The position numbers and the translations under genes were made by a program. 64,000 bases of DNA, from positions 356,210 to 420,209 of the forward strand of contig NZ_RQPJ01000021.1 of the NCBI RefSeq assembly GCF_003957295.1. Direction: 5' to 3'. Each line of letters opens with the position of its first letter. Position 1 is the stretch's first letter. This stretch comes from Arenibacter aquaticus (lineage in GTDB: Bacteria; Bacteroidota; Bacteroidia; Flavobacteriales; Flavobacteriaceae). Below the pieces are notes generated by a model. It was not told the DNA's origin. It did not search any database and saw nothing but the letters and a program-made list of their open reading frames with translations. Shown here one piece after another: positions 53,570 to 62,640 of this stretch.

Positions 53570-53648
53570 TACGGAATATGGAAATTATTGACGGTAGTCA
53601 ATTATAAATATCCGGTGAATATTTATAAGCGCTGGCGAGCTGGTGCTT
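53551..53648. repeat. Dispersed repeat, copy overlapping a gene end
   Basis: AAATTCCTGGCCTTTAGTACG matches the start of the 118-bp repeats at 60985 and 61103, and GCGCTGGCGAGCTGGTGC at its end matches the GGCTGGCGAGATGG ending near 61303. The last seven codons of the gene ending at 53569 are in this copy. Confidence 0.55.
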
Positions 53649-53708
53649 TGGCAAAGTTGTTACTATAGTTTTTTGAAATAATTTTATCTCAAAAGTTACT
53701 TCTGTAAT

Positions 53709-53743
53709 GGTAATGAAACCGAGGAACGCGGTTCATGAGTACC
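53709..53743. repeat. GGTA...TACC repeat, copy 2
   Basis: GGTAATGAAACCG...CGGTTCATGAGTACC forms an imperfect nested hairpin, related to copies at 51732 and 54675. Confidence 0.45.
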
Positions 53744-53901
53744 TTTAAAATCAAAAAACCGGCATGATTAAACAGGTGTTAGCTGACTGACAGCAGGAGG
53801 GTAGGTAATGTGTATGGAATGGAAATTTGTATAAAAACACAGAAAAACTAGACGAGTTGCAGTAATTTTGTGTTGAATATACTTTATATAATTTCAGAAA
53901 C

Positions 53902-54501
53902 TTGTTAGAGAAGAGACAACAATTGCCCCAAGAACAATATTTAGATGCAGATTATTTCATCTATTGTTTAGAAGGGGTCCAAGAAATAGAAACGGACAAG
54001 CTTACCGAGGCACAAGAAAACTTGGAACAATTGGCCATGAAATATGGTATAGCCAGTATTTATAAAACCTGCGACACTATTGAAGGACTGGAGGCTAGCT
54101 TAAATGCACTGGTCTTGGATGATCATAATTTTAAGGACTATGAAATTATCTACCTGGTCATGACAGGTGAAGCAAATAGTATATGTTTAAACGACTACTA
54201 CTACAGTTTACAGGAAATTGCAGAAATTTTTGAAGGAAGGTTAAAAGGAAAGATTCTACATTTTTCCAATGCAAAAATCCTCGATCTAGACGAAGAGGAA
54301 GCACAATATTTTTTGGATATCACCGGAGCAAAAGCTGTTTCTGGCTATGGCAATGCATTTAAGGGAATAAGTAGCGCAAATCTTGATAAGGCATTCTTCA
54401 ACCTATTTAAGGAAGATGACAATATGTTTGATGTGGTAGAAGAGTTGCACCAAAGACATTACAATGTCTGCAAATTGCTCGATTTTAGATTGTATTATTA
54501 G
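53902..54501 (+). CDS. DUF6642-like protein, CHAT-related fold with lost catalytic pair
   Basis: A 199-residue protein whose start is a TTG at 53902; no ATG occurs before residue 47, so a non-ATG start is likely. The N-terminal strand F-I-Y-C-L-E-G-V, then I-I-Y-L-V-M-T-G-E and G-K-I-L-H-F-S-N-A-K, follow the layout of DUF6642-type, CHAT-like proteins as I recall them. In those, a His lies in the H-G turn and a Cys in H-F-G-S-C; here the positions read T88 and A124. It is probably catalytically dead. Family assignment is by memory. Confidence 0.5.
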   Translation: MLEKRQQLPQEQYLDADYFIYCLEGVQEIETDKLTEAQENLEQLAMKYGIASIYKTCDTIEGLEASLNALVLDDHNFKDYEIIYLVMTGEANSICLNDYYYSLQEIAEIFEGRLKGKILHFSNAKILDLDEEEAQYFLDITGAKAVSGYGNAFKGISSANLDKAFFNLFKEDDNMFDVVEELHQRHYNVCKLLDFRLYY

Positions 54502-55070
54502 TGAAACTCAATTTTGAGAAGTCAGTAAGACACACAAGCATTGAAAGTTGAACTAACACTGGCTAAACCAATAATACCAAATGTACTATAATGTTCCCCT
54601 CTAGCACCCGCCTGGCCTCCATGGCGGGGTAAATTGAGGAATGATGTCGTCTTCTAAAAATTTACTTTTCAAAAGGTATGGAATCGAAGTACGAGGTTTG
54701 TGAATACCTTTAAAACAATATAATCTAATGAGTAAACACTTTTTCGCTTCCCGAAGGGGTAGGGGAATAGGTGTGGAGTAGTTACATCAACTAGAAGCCA
54801 ATTATTCCATATGGATATACCTTATTGCCAGTTGCACTATTTTGCTATCGCAAAACTTACAAATGAATCAACACATTATTTTTGTAGCTGACACAAATTT
54901 CCCTACCAATTGTACAAATTATCTTACATTTAATTGTTTTAAAAAGTATATTAAAAGTGATTTTAATAGGGGTAATTGAGATCAATTGCACCTCATCACA
55001 TAATAAGCCCTTAGGCAGTTCCCTCCAAGTGAAGATTTCGTAAAATATACAAAAGTTAATCTACAACAAC
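54502..55070. other. Intergenic region with repeats before the giant gene
   Basis: About 570 bp without a supported gene. It holds a GC hairpin CCCGCC/GGCGGG (54607-54628) and GGTA...TACC repeat copy 3 (54675-54708). No consensus promoter is evident for the giant gene. Confidence 0.5.
54675..54708. repeat. GGTA...TACC repeat, copy 3
   Basis: GGTATGGAATCG...TTTGTGAATACC aligns with copies at 51732 and 53709, with substitutions in the loop. Confidence 0.45.
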
Positions 55071-58000
55071 ATGGAAAGAGTAAGTGCCAATGGTAAACTT
55101 GTCCCATTAGATGGCTCCGCCATCACCAATCAGTACACAGGCCACTTTTTAAAAGTGAGCTATACCCAACAGATTTCCGGTCATGCCATTTTCAGTAAAG
55201 ATCGTGCAGATGTAGAACCCGATGGACGTTTCAGATTATTTGTGCCCAAGAAAGAATTGTTGGCAAACGATCTAGTAACCGTAGAGGTTTATGCCCCGGA
55301 TGGGGAACTTTTAGGCAGGCAGGGCTATACCCATGGAGCCTTAAAAACTGCAGAAATACCTATTGGAGCAGATGATGATAGCCAAACCTTGGATATCAAG
55401 GTAAACCCAAAAGAAGTCACTTTTAATCAATCATCCCCTGCCGAACAAGCTTCTAAAAAATTGAGTGGTCGTGTCATTGATATTTCCGGTGATTCCAAAA
55501 CTTCGGGCTTACAAATATTGGTTATGGTCAGTAATGAAGCTGCCGCAGTATTTGATGTGGCCAAGTTTGAAGCCATCTTTACTGCAACTACTGATGCCAG
55601 AGGCTATTTTTACGGACAAGTAATTAACAAAAGTGTTCAGCAGGCTTTTGGTGTAATCGCAGGTAATGAGGGCCAGCCTATTAGTATTCCTCTTGATAAC
55701 AATAAGTTGCCCAAAAATATTATACTTGTTGCTGACCTTTCCAATTTATCAGATGAAGATGGCTGTGGTTGTGGAGAGGAAGTCCCGGTGCTTCCTGATG
55801 GAGATGATTTAGTAAACTCGAATGCGTTCTCACAGGATATTGGTGGCAAATGTGTAGATTTTACCATTCCCAATAGAACTCTTGAAGAATTCAGTTTCTT
55901 TCATACGGTACGTACCACCGAACCTGAAATTCGTGGGCTTACCATAAATTCAAAGCAATCGAGAAACATCAAAAATGAGTTGTTGGATATCTCTGATCAA
56001 GCCTTTAAGGTCATAGGCCGGCTTAACAATTCATTTACCTCACTTTCAATGGTGTCGTATACCATTGAAGAGGATACTGCGGAGGAAAAACGCGAGGAGT
56101 CCGATATTAGTTTTGCTGAGGGGAACAGCATGGAAAAAGTATCCGCATTTCCCAATTACATGCTAAAAATTGATACTGGGTTTAAATCAAAATTTGCAAT
56201 AAAGACCAATGATCTTATTGCGGTTAATGACAAGCTAAGACCTTTTGATATTATCAAACTGGCTTCGGAACAGCTAAAGAAAAAGAAAAAATTACTTGCC
56301 CTGCATAAAAAATTGGCTGCGGCGTATTGTGGTAAAACAGGGGTGCAAGCAGCGAAGAGCTATTGTGAAGAATTGACTGCAAAAGGCAGTCTTGATAGGG
56401 AAGAACTTAGGGCGATATTAGGTCATGTTGAGGGAATAAAATCGCAAATGGAATTAGCGGCCAATCTAAAAAAGTTGTACAACACTGCCCTTCTTGAGCT
56501 CGACAAACTTGTTGAGAGTGATACTGTAAATAAAAAAATACTTTCAACAACCATGAAAAAAATCGAAACCCTTATTCAGGGTATCGATAGTGCTAATTTG
56601 ACAGGGCGACTTAAGGAAAGTATGTTGGGTTATTTACGTCGAATAATCGTTGAACTTGCGAAGGCAGAAGAAGGATCAAATCTTAACTTTGAACCTTGTA
56701 CGCCGGTGAACAAGCCAGATACAATGGGCATTTTATGTCTTATCCAAAAGTTCAACGAACTTAAGGAAACCTTAAAAAACAAGTCAATATTTACCTTGGC
56801 AGAGATCTTGGAAATACGTGCGTACTATACCATTTTTTTACACAGTATTTCTACCTTCCTTGATTTATTGGATGAGTTTTATACGTTTTACACCTCCCAC
56901 CTAAGGTTTGCCACTGAACTTGACGACGACTATTTTTTTGAAAATTACGATGAAATAAAAAGCACCCTTACCACATTAAGAAGACAAATTTATAGTGCCA
57001 TTAGAAGGGTTGAAGAGCTTGAGCGGGCCTATATACAGAATCATCCAGGTAGGGTAGATTTGACCGTTGAAAATAGTATAGATTGGGATGAGACACCAAC
57101 CATTTATGAGAATACAACCATAGCCCATGGCCACATCCTACATCTTAAACAAAAATGGAAGGCTGCGGGTTACTCACTGGGAGATTTATTGTATAGCCTT
57201 CCTTTGGCTCCCTGTCAAGAAAAGCAGATAGCGATTGTTGATTGGGATAGGAAGGAAGTGGGATCAAGAACAGAGGAACAAATTGCCTCAGATGAGCTGC
57301 AGGCTCAAATATCAAGGGATAGGGATATTACCGAGATTATGAATTCATCTTTTGGTGAATCCATTACTGCCTCTTCAACAAATAAGACCAAATCCACAAG
57401 TGCGGGGATTGGTGGAGGGGTTGGAGGTTTTGTCAGTGGTGTGGTCTTTGGGGTCGCCGGTGGCATTTCACATTCAGGAGCCTCCTCCAAGTCGACCGCA
57501 AACCAAAATTCGTCACGCAACCTGTCGGCAAATACCCTGAACAGCCTTCAGGACAACACTTCGCAGTCGGCATCCAGTCTTAGAAGTCAGCGTAGCACCG
57601 TGATTCAGACTGTGGGGCAAAACGAATCCGTAAATGTTCAGACAGAGGTAATCAAGAACAACAATCACTGCCATGCCGTGACCGTTGAGTATTTTGAGGT
57701 TCTTAAGCACTATGCTATAGAGCAGGAATTGGTAGATGTTCAAGAATGTCTTTTTGTACCCATGCCATTAGGTCATTTTGATTTCAAAAAAGTTCTACGT
57801 TGGAAAAATACCCTTAGTAGAGCGGTGTATGGAAGAAAACTGCGACGAGGCTTTGATGCTATTGAACGTATAGAATCAAATTATGCCGACTCCGATTTGC
57901 CCATTGGCAGCTATGCGGATGAAATGATCCAAGAATTTACAGGACATTTTACCATCTCGTTTGAGTTGGAGCGACCTTTTATTAAAGAAATTGATGAGAC

Positions 58001-60632
58001 CACCAAGACCGAGGAATACGATTTAAATATTCCATTCCCATGGTTTTTCGGAAAAATGAAATTTCATCTGGAGCGGGAAGTGCCTTTGACCGAGGCAGAA
58101 AAGGATGCTATTTTTGAAGAACAATATGCCCCTGATATCGTACGTGGCTTTATAGACACTTTGCTTTTTTACGCCATATCGGATAATGGAACGGAGGTAG
58201 CGCTGGATTTTGATGTTACCTTACTCACCAACTATAAAAAAGGGGTGCCTTTGCGCGTTAGTATTAATACGGGAAGTATGCCCAGCATCACCAGAAGGCA
58301 GATTAAATACTTGCGGTTCAGGGCAAATACTTTCGTCAAACCCACCTCTAAGATTATATTGCGTTCTGCCTATTTACATTATCGCACCAATCACTTGAGC
58401 GAGTACATTGTACAGAACAATCGGATACAAAACGACATCATTAACAAAAGGACCTTAAATTTGGGCGGACTTGGAGTGGTTACCGATGCGGCGCTAATGT
58501 TCACACCCATGAACAGCAGGGAAGAACGGAACCCAAGAAAGGAAGATAGGGACGCTGCCAGGGCCCTTGTGTCTTTCCTAAATGAGTATTTGGAAATGTC
58601 ACATAAAATCATCTGGTCAAGTATCGATTCAAGTCGGCTTTTTGGCCTTCTTGATGGCTATATTGCACCGCACAGCGGAGGTAGGAGCGTTGCCAGTGTG
58701 GTAGAAAACAGGGTAATGGGCATAGTTGGTAATAATTTGGTGCTTAAGGTAATTCCCGGCGAGCGATTAGATCCAGTATTCAAAAACGTTGAGAATTTAT
58801 TGGAATATTATCAGCCAACCACCAAACCGGACCCATACAGGATCAGTGTGCCCACCAAGGGCGTATATGCTGAATCGGTCATGGGGCAGTGCAACAGCTG
58901 TGAAGAGATTGACGAAACCAGGCACTGGCGTTTTTCCGATGAGCCTTGTGGTTCTTCGCCAACGGCTATTGAGCCAGTATCTACGGCAAGTAGACGTAGC
59001 GATCCGGGCGACTTGCAGGCCAAGGACTTTCCAAGCAGCATTATCAATATGCAAAATGCCCCCGCTGCACCAGATCCTACTGGTTTGGCTGCGGCTTATG
59101 GACTGCTGGGCAAAGGGGATGCCTTTAATGACTTTACCGGACTGGCAGGTACCCAAGCCAATGCTTTGGGCGCCCTGCAGACGACCTCTAAAAGTGTGAC
59201 GGATTTGGCAAGTATTTCCAAGGACTTTGCAAGTTTGGCTGTAATGGCCAATCAAAAAGAAGATGGGGCCAAACAAATTGAGCAGATTAAAAAGTTGAAT
59301 AAAGAAGGCTTTTTAAATGATACCGAGGCGAGCAATCAAATCAAGAAAGTATTGGATTCCTATACGGATGCTGCAGACAGTGTTGTGGGCAAAAAGGATT
59401 CGAGTAATTCACAGCCCCTGACCAGTTCGCCAGAAATCAAAAAAGCGATTACCGATGCTAGTCAATCAGAGAAAGGGAGGATTAACGTATCTCGTACCAC
59501 CCCGTTGGGCAACGAGTCGGTGTCGGTTTCCAAAGGTGATAATGAAGCTACTCCACGAATTATTGAAAATCCGGATCTAAATGCAGCCTCAAGAAGTTTT
59601 AATCCGGCTACTGCAGCTGCACCAGGCTCGGGCAGTAAAACCGGGGAGACCAAATTCTCGGTTAGTGTGAGTAGTATGCCTGCCGGGGGGTTGGTGCGAT
59701 GGAGTGTTCCGCCAAGCAATTCGGGTGACTTTACCATAAAAAATGGTCCGTCCGTTGTGATCGGAGAAAGTGTTACCGTCCAAGGCATAAAACCAGGATT
59801 GAGTAATATTGATGTGGAAGTAAGGGATGTAAACGATATAGTGGTACAAAGTATGAAACTACCATTGAGCATCCCTCAATTTGTGACCATCAAAGAAGAC
59901 GCTGTTGCTTTTGATCAGGTCTTGGCCGATTTGTCGCTAGTAGCTTTAAAAAATGATCTTATTAGTAAAGCCAAAGAGGTTTGTGATGCTCTTTTGGTAG
60001 ATGCAAACGTAAGAACCATATGGCAATTGGGAAGTTTTACTGAGGTAACGCCAGCACATATTCCGGCAAATATGATTACGGTAGCGACAATTAAAAATAG
60101 ATTGGCCGCAGGTAAAAGAACTTTTGGACAGACCAATCCGGCACCAGGCGAAGTAGGGAATATAGTACCAAATAGAACGATTGATGTTTTTCCAGGTGCT
60201 TATGATGAACCAATGGGTGGTGGTGCATTAAGCGACACGGAACTTGATACAGAGACCCAGGCGCTTATGATACAGTTGAAATCACAAGGAGTGGGAGGGG
60301 ATCCCGCACTTGAATCCTTTGCTGTAGAAGTCTATGGACGCCTGATAGGGGAGACTTTGGCCCATGAAATAGTTCATGCGTTATTATGGGATATTGTAGT
60401 TAAAGATGGACATAATGACCCTAAAATCAATAACGACATTATGAATAGTGGAAGCCAACGTACCTTTACCCAACGTACAGGGTTTGTTGACAATGCGCAT
60501 CAAAGTCCGGTGGATCCAGTGAATTTCTCGGATAATGGCATAGGAGCCATTAACAGGTTACAAGCCTTAAATCTTACCAGGATGGATGCCAATTTCCCGG
60601 TACCGGGAACTCGGGTAAGCGCGTTTAAATAA
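55071..60632 (+). CDS. Giant multidomain protein with C-terminal HExxH domain
   Basis: A 1853-residue protein without a signal peptide. Two beta-sandwich-like domains are at the N-terminus (about 1-120 and 125-225), then a C-x-C pair (Cys232, Cys234), a long helical/coiled-coil part (about 390-680), a Gly-rich hinge (about 775-800) and an N-N-N-H-C-H-A-V-T-V-E-Y-F-E-V-L segment near 862-880. An Ala/Gly-rich region (about 1290-1500) and an Ig-like domain (about 1526-1605) precede the C-terminus. There H-E-I-V-H (1765-1769) is a zinc-protease motif, with H1781 and M1791 (D-I-M-N) downstream, resembling a Met-turn. I recall relatives of the central part in other genomes, but know no function; an exported or injected effector is a guess. 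Confidence 0.65.
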   Translation: MERVSANGKLVPLDGSAITNQYTGHFLKVSYTQQISGHAIFSKDRADVEPDGRFRLFVPKKELLANDLVTVEVYAPDGELLGRQGYTHGALKTAEIPIGADDDSQTLDIKVNPKEVTFNQSSPAEQASKKLSGRVIDISGDSKTSGLQILVMVSNEAAAVFDVAKFEAIFTATTDARGYFYGQVINKSVQQAFGVIAGNEGQPISIPLDNNKLPKNIILVADLSNLSDEDGCGCGEEVPVLPDGDDLVNSNAFSQDIGGKCVDFTIPNRTLEEFSFFHTVRTTEPEIRGLTINSKQSRNIKNELLDISDQAFKVIGRLNNSFTSLSMVSYTIEEDTAEEKREESDISFAEGNSMEKVSAFPNYMLKIDTGFKSKFAIKTNDLIAVNDKLRPFDIIKLASEQLKKKKKLLALHKKLAAAYCGKTGVQAAKSYCEELTAKGSLDREELRAILGHVEGIKSQMELAANLKKLYNTALLELDKLVESDTVNKKILSTTMKKIETLIQGIDSANLTGRLKESMLGYLRRIIVELAKAEEGSNLNFEPCTPVNKPDTMGILCLIQKFNELKETLKNKSIFTLAEILEIRAYYTIFLHSISTFLDLLDEFYTFYTSHLRFATELDDDYFFENYDEIKSTLTTLRRQIYSAIRRVEELERAYIQNHPGRVDLTVENSIDWDETPTIYENTTIAHGHILHLKQKWKAAGYSLGDLLYSLPLAPCQEKQIAIVDWDRKEVGSRTEEQIASDELQAQISRDRDITEIMNSSFGESITASSTNKTKSTSAGIGGGVGGFVSGVVFGVAGGISHSGASSKSTANQNSSRNLSANTLNSLQDNTSQSASSLRSQRSTVIQTVGQNESVNVQTEVIKNNNHCHAVTVEYFEVLKHYAIEQELVDVQECLFVPMPLGHFDFKKVLRWKNTLSRAVYGRKLRRGFDAIERIESNYADSDLPIGSYADEMIQEFTGHFTISFELERPFIKEIDETTKTEEYDLNIPFPWFFGKMKFHLEREVPLTEAEKDAIFEEQYAPDIVRGFIDTLLFYAISDNGTEVALDFDVTLLTNYKKGVPLRVSINTGSMPSITRRQIKYLRFRANTFVKPTSKIILRSAYLHYRTNHLSEYIVQNNRIQNDIINKRTLNLGGLGVVTDAALMFTPMNSREERNPRKEDRDAARALVSFLNEYLEMSHKIIWSSIDSSRLFGLLDGYIAPHSGGRSVASVVENRVMGIVGNNLVLKVIPGERLDPVFKNVENLLEYYQPTTKPDPYRISVPTKGVYAESVMGQCNSCEEIDETRHWRFSDEPCGSSPTAIEPVSTASRRSDPGDLQAKDFPSSIINMQNAPAAPDPTGLAAAYGLLGKGDAFNDFTGLAGTQANALGALQTTSKSVTDLASISKDFASLAVMANQKEDGAKQIEQIKKLNKEGFLNDTEASNQIKKVLDSYTDAADSVVGKKDSSNSQPLTSSPEIKKAITDASQSEKGRINVSRTTPLGNESVSVSKGDNEATPRIIENPDLNAASRSFNPATAAAPGSGSKTGETKFSVSVSSMPAGGLVRWSVPPSNSGDFTIKNGPSVVIGESVTVQGIKPGLSNIDVEVRDVNDIVVQSMKLPLSIPQFVTIKEDAVAFDQVLADLSLVALKNDLISKAKEVCDALLVDANVRTIWQLGSFTEVTPAHIPANMITVATIKNRLAAGKRTFGQTNPAPGEVGNIVPNRTIDVFPGAYDEPMGGGALSDTELDTETQALMIQLKSQGVGGDPALESFAVEVYGRLIGETLAHEIVHALLWDIVVKDGHNDPKINNDIMNSGSQRTFTQRTGFVDNAHQSPVDPVNFSDNGIGAINRLQALNLTRMDANFPVPGTRVSAFK

Positions 60633-60656
60633 TTATATGCGGTGTGTAATTCAGGT

Positions 60657-60755
60657 AATTAAAAACTCTTGGGCTTTTGTCCAAATATTGAAACTATGGT
60701 CAGTATTCAATTACATGGATACCGTGGATAATTGTTTTTGCTGGCGAGATGGCTA
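60657..60755. repeat. Diverged copy of the dispersed repeat, just after the giant gene
   Basis: AATTAAAAACTCTTGGGCTTTTG and the closing GCTGGCGAGATGG align with the repeats at 53551 and 60985-61321, with many changes. Confidence 0.5.
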
Positions 60756-60984
60756 TATGACTTACTTACGACATCAATCCGCTTAAAATTCCAAAGAATC
60801 TAGATCTTCAGAATTTAAGCCGTATTTTACATAATGTTAGTGCTACCTAAAGTAAAGCTTCAATTACAGCATGCCGGTAGTGCTATGAAGTCGAGGCTCG
60901 TTAAGGATTATTCTGGAATGGACTGGAGACTAATTAAACTTAGCAGCGACTGATATAGCATATTTGTATTGCTGGAGAATCGGG

Positions 60985-61321
60985 TATTTAAAAATTCCTG
61001 GGCTTTGGTACGGGATATGGTAATTATAAGAATCAGTTGCACAACACTATTTTGTCTTATTTACATTAATTGAGTGTTAGGCCATGTGGTCCAAAATTCC
61101 CGTATTTGAAAATTCCTGGGCTTTAGTACGGAATATGGAAATTATAAGAATCAGTTGCACAACACTATTTTGTCTTATTTACATAAATTGTGTGTTAGGC
61201 CATGTGGTCCATAATTCGCATATTTAAAAATTCCTGGGCTTTGGTACGGAATATTAAAATTATGGAAGGCAATCAATTATATATGTCTAGGGAAAATTTA
61301 TAATGGCTGGCGAGATGGTGC
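60985..61321. repeat. Tandem 118-bp repeat (two full units and a partial third)
   Basis: TATTTAAAAATTCCTGGGC begins units at 60985, 61103 and 61221, with an exact 118-bp period. Units 1 and 2 are nearly identical over their length, including an AACACT/AGTGTT inverted repeat around GTTAGGCCATGTGG. Unit 3 diverges after about 40 bp and then ends in the GGCTGGCGAGATGG block. No ORF is supported in 60633-61600. Confidence 0.85.
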
Positions 61322-61452
61322 ACCGGACGAATGCGATAAAAAGGAATTACTTAGTAAGGGATTACATTGCATGAGTTATAAGTTAGCTTATCCGTAAAAG
61401 GTCTTTTACCTAGATGTCAAAAGAAATTGTCCCGTCAGGGATTGCATGTTAC

Positions 61453-61520
61453 ATAATTGTACGTTATGGTACTAAAGCCCCATAACACAATTATATAAAA
61501 TAGCGCAAAAATGCGCTATT
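61453..61520 (-). terminator. Two tandem hairpins after the DMT transporter gene
   Basis: ATAATTGT-AC-GTTATGG pairs with CCATAAC-ACAATTAT (61453-61494), and AATAGCGCA pairs with TGCGCTATT around AAAA (61499-61520). The second has a T-rich tail on the minus strand, so it likely terminates the DMT gene. Confidence 0.65.
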
Positions 61521-61600
61521 CACCAAAACGTCATAGTTTGTTCTATAATTTACATTATGTAAAATAGACTTTCTGGAAGTGGCTCTTCTCCTAGTTTATC

Positions 61601-62464
61601 TTAGTGCTTTGTTTTCTTCAACAACCGTTGTTTATACCATATGTTTAACAGCAAGCCCCCTATGATCATGGCCATGCCCACAAAGCTCCATATAGAATAG
61701 GCCTCACCAAAAAATCCTACGCCTACCATTACCGCCATAAGTACCTCTACATATTTTAAGGGCGCTATAACGTTGGTTTCGCCCCATTGCAAGGCCTTGG
61801 TCATAAACAACTGCCCAAAATATCCAAATACGCCGAGACTTAACAACAATAGCCAGTCGGTTCCCACCGGGGTTTTCCAATTAAAAATAGACATGCTGCC
61901 CCCAAACATAAGCGCAATAATCATAAAATAGTTAACGATCACCACGGGGTGTTCCCGGCTGCCGATCTTGCGGATGGTAATATATACCAGACCACTGAAT
62001 ACGGCCGACATCAAGATTAGGGCCAGCCCTATGGTCGGGATGCTCCTATCTACGCCCTTTAGGACCACTACCCCCATAAAGGCAAGGATAAAAAAGAGCC
62101 ACTGCACCCATTTTATCTTTTCTTTTAATATAAAAATGGCGAAGACTGCTGCCCATATTGGCGCTATATAACGCAGGGCCACTGCCGAGCCCAAGGGCAT
62201 ATAGTGCAATGCAGTAAAGTATAATAGCATGGAAATAGACCCCACTACCCCTCTTAAAACCAACAGCTTACGATGTGTTCCCAGCATAGGGATACCCTTG
62301 CTCCACAAAAAGCCAAACGTAAAAAAAAGTGAGCCAAGGGCCCTGAAGAATACCACTTGGTAGGAACTATATCCGCTTAGGTATTTCAAGAGGCCGTTCA
62401 TGCCCGTAAAGGCACAGGCACTCAATAACATAAAAAATACAGCCCTCTTGGTATTCATTAACAT
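61601..62464 (-). CDS. DMT-superfamily (EamA) transporter
   Basis: A 287-residue ten-helix membrane protein with the duplicated EamA architecture (S-A-C-A-F-T-G-M-N-G and S-G-L-V-Y-I-T-I-R-K as halves). An in-frame Met at codon 3 is an alternative start. Members export amino acids, nucleotide sugars or drugs; the substrate cannot be told. Confidence 0.9.
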   Translation of the reverse strand: MLMNTKRAVFFMLLSACAFTGMNGLLKYLSGYSSYQVVFFRALGSLFFTFGFLWSKGIPMLGTHRKLLVLRGVVGSISMLLYFTALHYMPLGSAVALRYIAPIWAAVFAIFILKEKIKWVQWLFFILAFMGVVVLKGVDRSIPTIGLALILMSAVFSGLVYITIRKIGSREHPVVIVNYFMIIALMFGGSMSIFNWKTPVGTDWLLLLSLGVFGYFGQLFMTKALQWGETNVIAPLKYVEVLMAVMVGVGFFGEAYSIWSFVGMAMIIGGLLLNIWYKQRLLKKTKH

Positions 62465-62603
62465 TGGGTTGGCAGCACAAAGATAATGGAACCATTTCTA
62501 AGGGCAACACACCCTATCTACTTATTGTAAGTCCCTAACCGGGTTACTGGTAAATGTGTCAATCTTTTACGTTTTTCAATCAATCCTTCCAAAGCCATCC
62601 CCG

Positions 62604-62611
62604 TAATTTTG
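62604..62611 (+). promoter_or_regulatory. Candidate -7 element of the CHRD gene
   Basis: TAATTTTG matches TAnnTTTG and lies 29 bp before the ATG at 62641. Confidence 0.45.
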
Positions 62612-62640
62612 CATCATATTAAAACCCTAAATTATATAAT

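Noticed and set aside
60985-61260. CRISPR array
   Set aside because: The units are 118 bp with no short repeat-spacer alternation; the whole unit including would-be spacers is repeated, and no cas genes are present.
51648-61600. Integron gene-cassette array
   Set aside because: GTTAGGC near 61085 fits the GTTRRRY core, but the partner core RYYYAAC is not met and no integrase gene lies in the window, so it stays a hypothesis.
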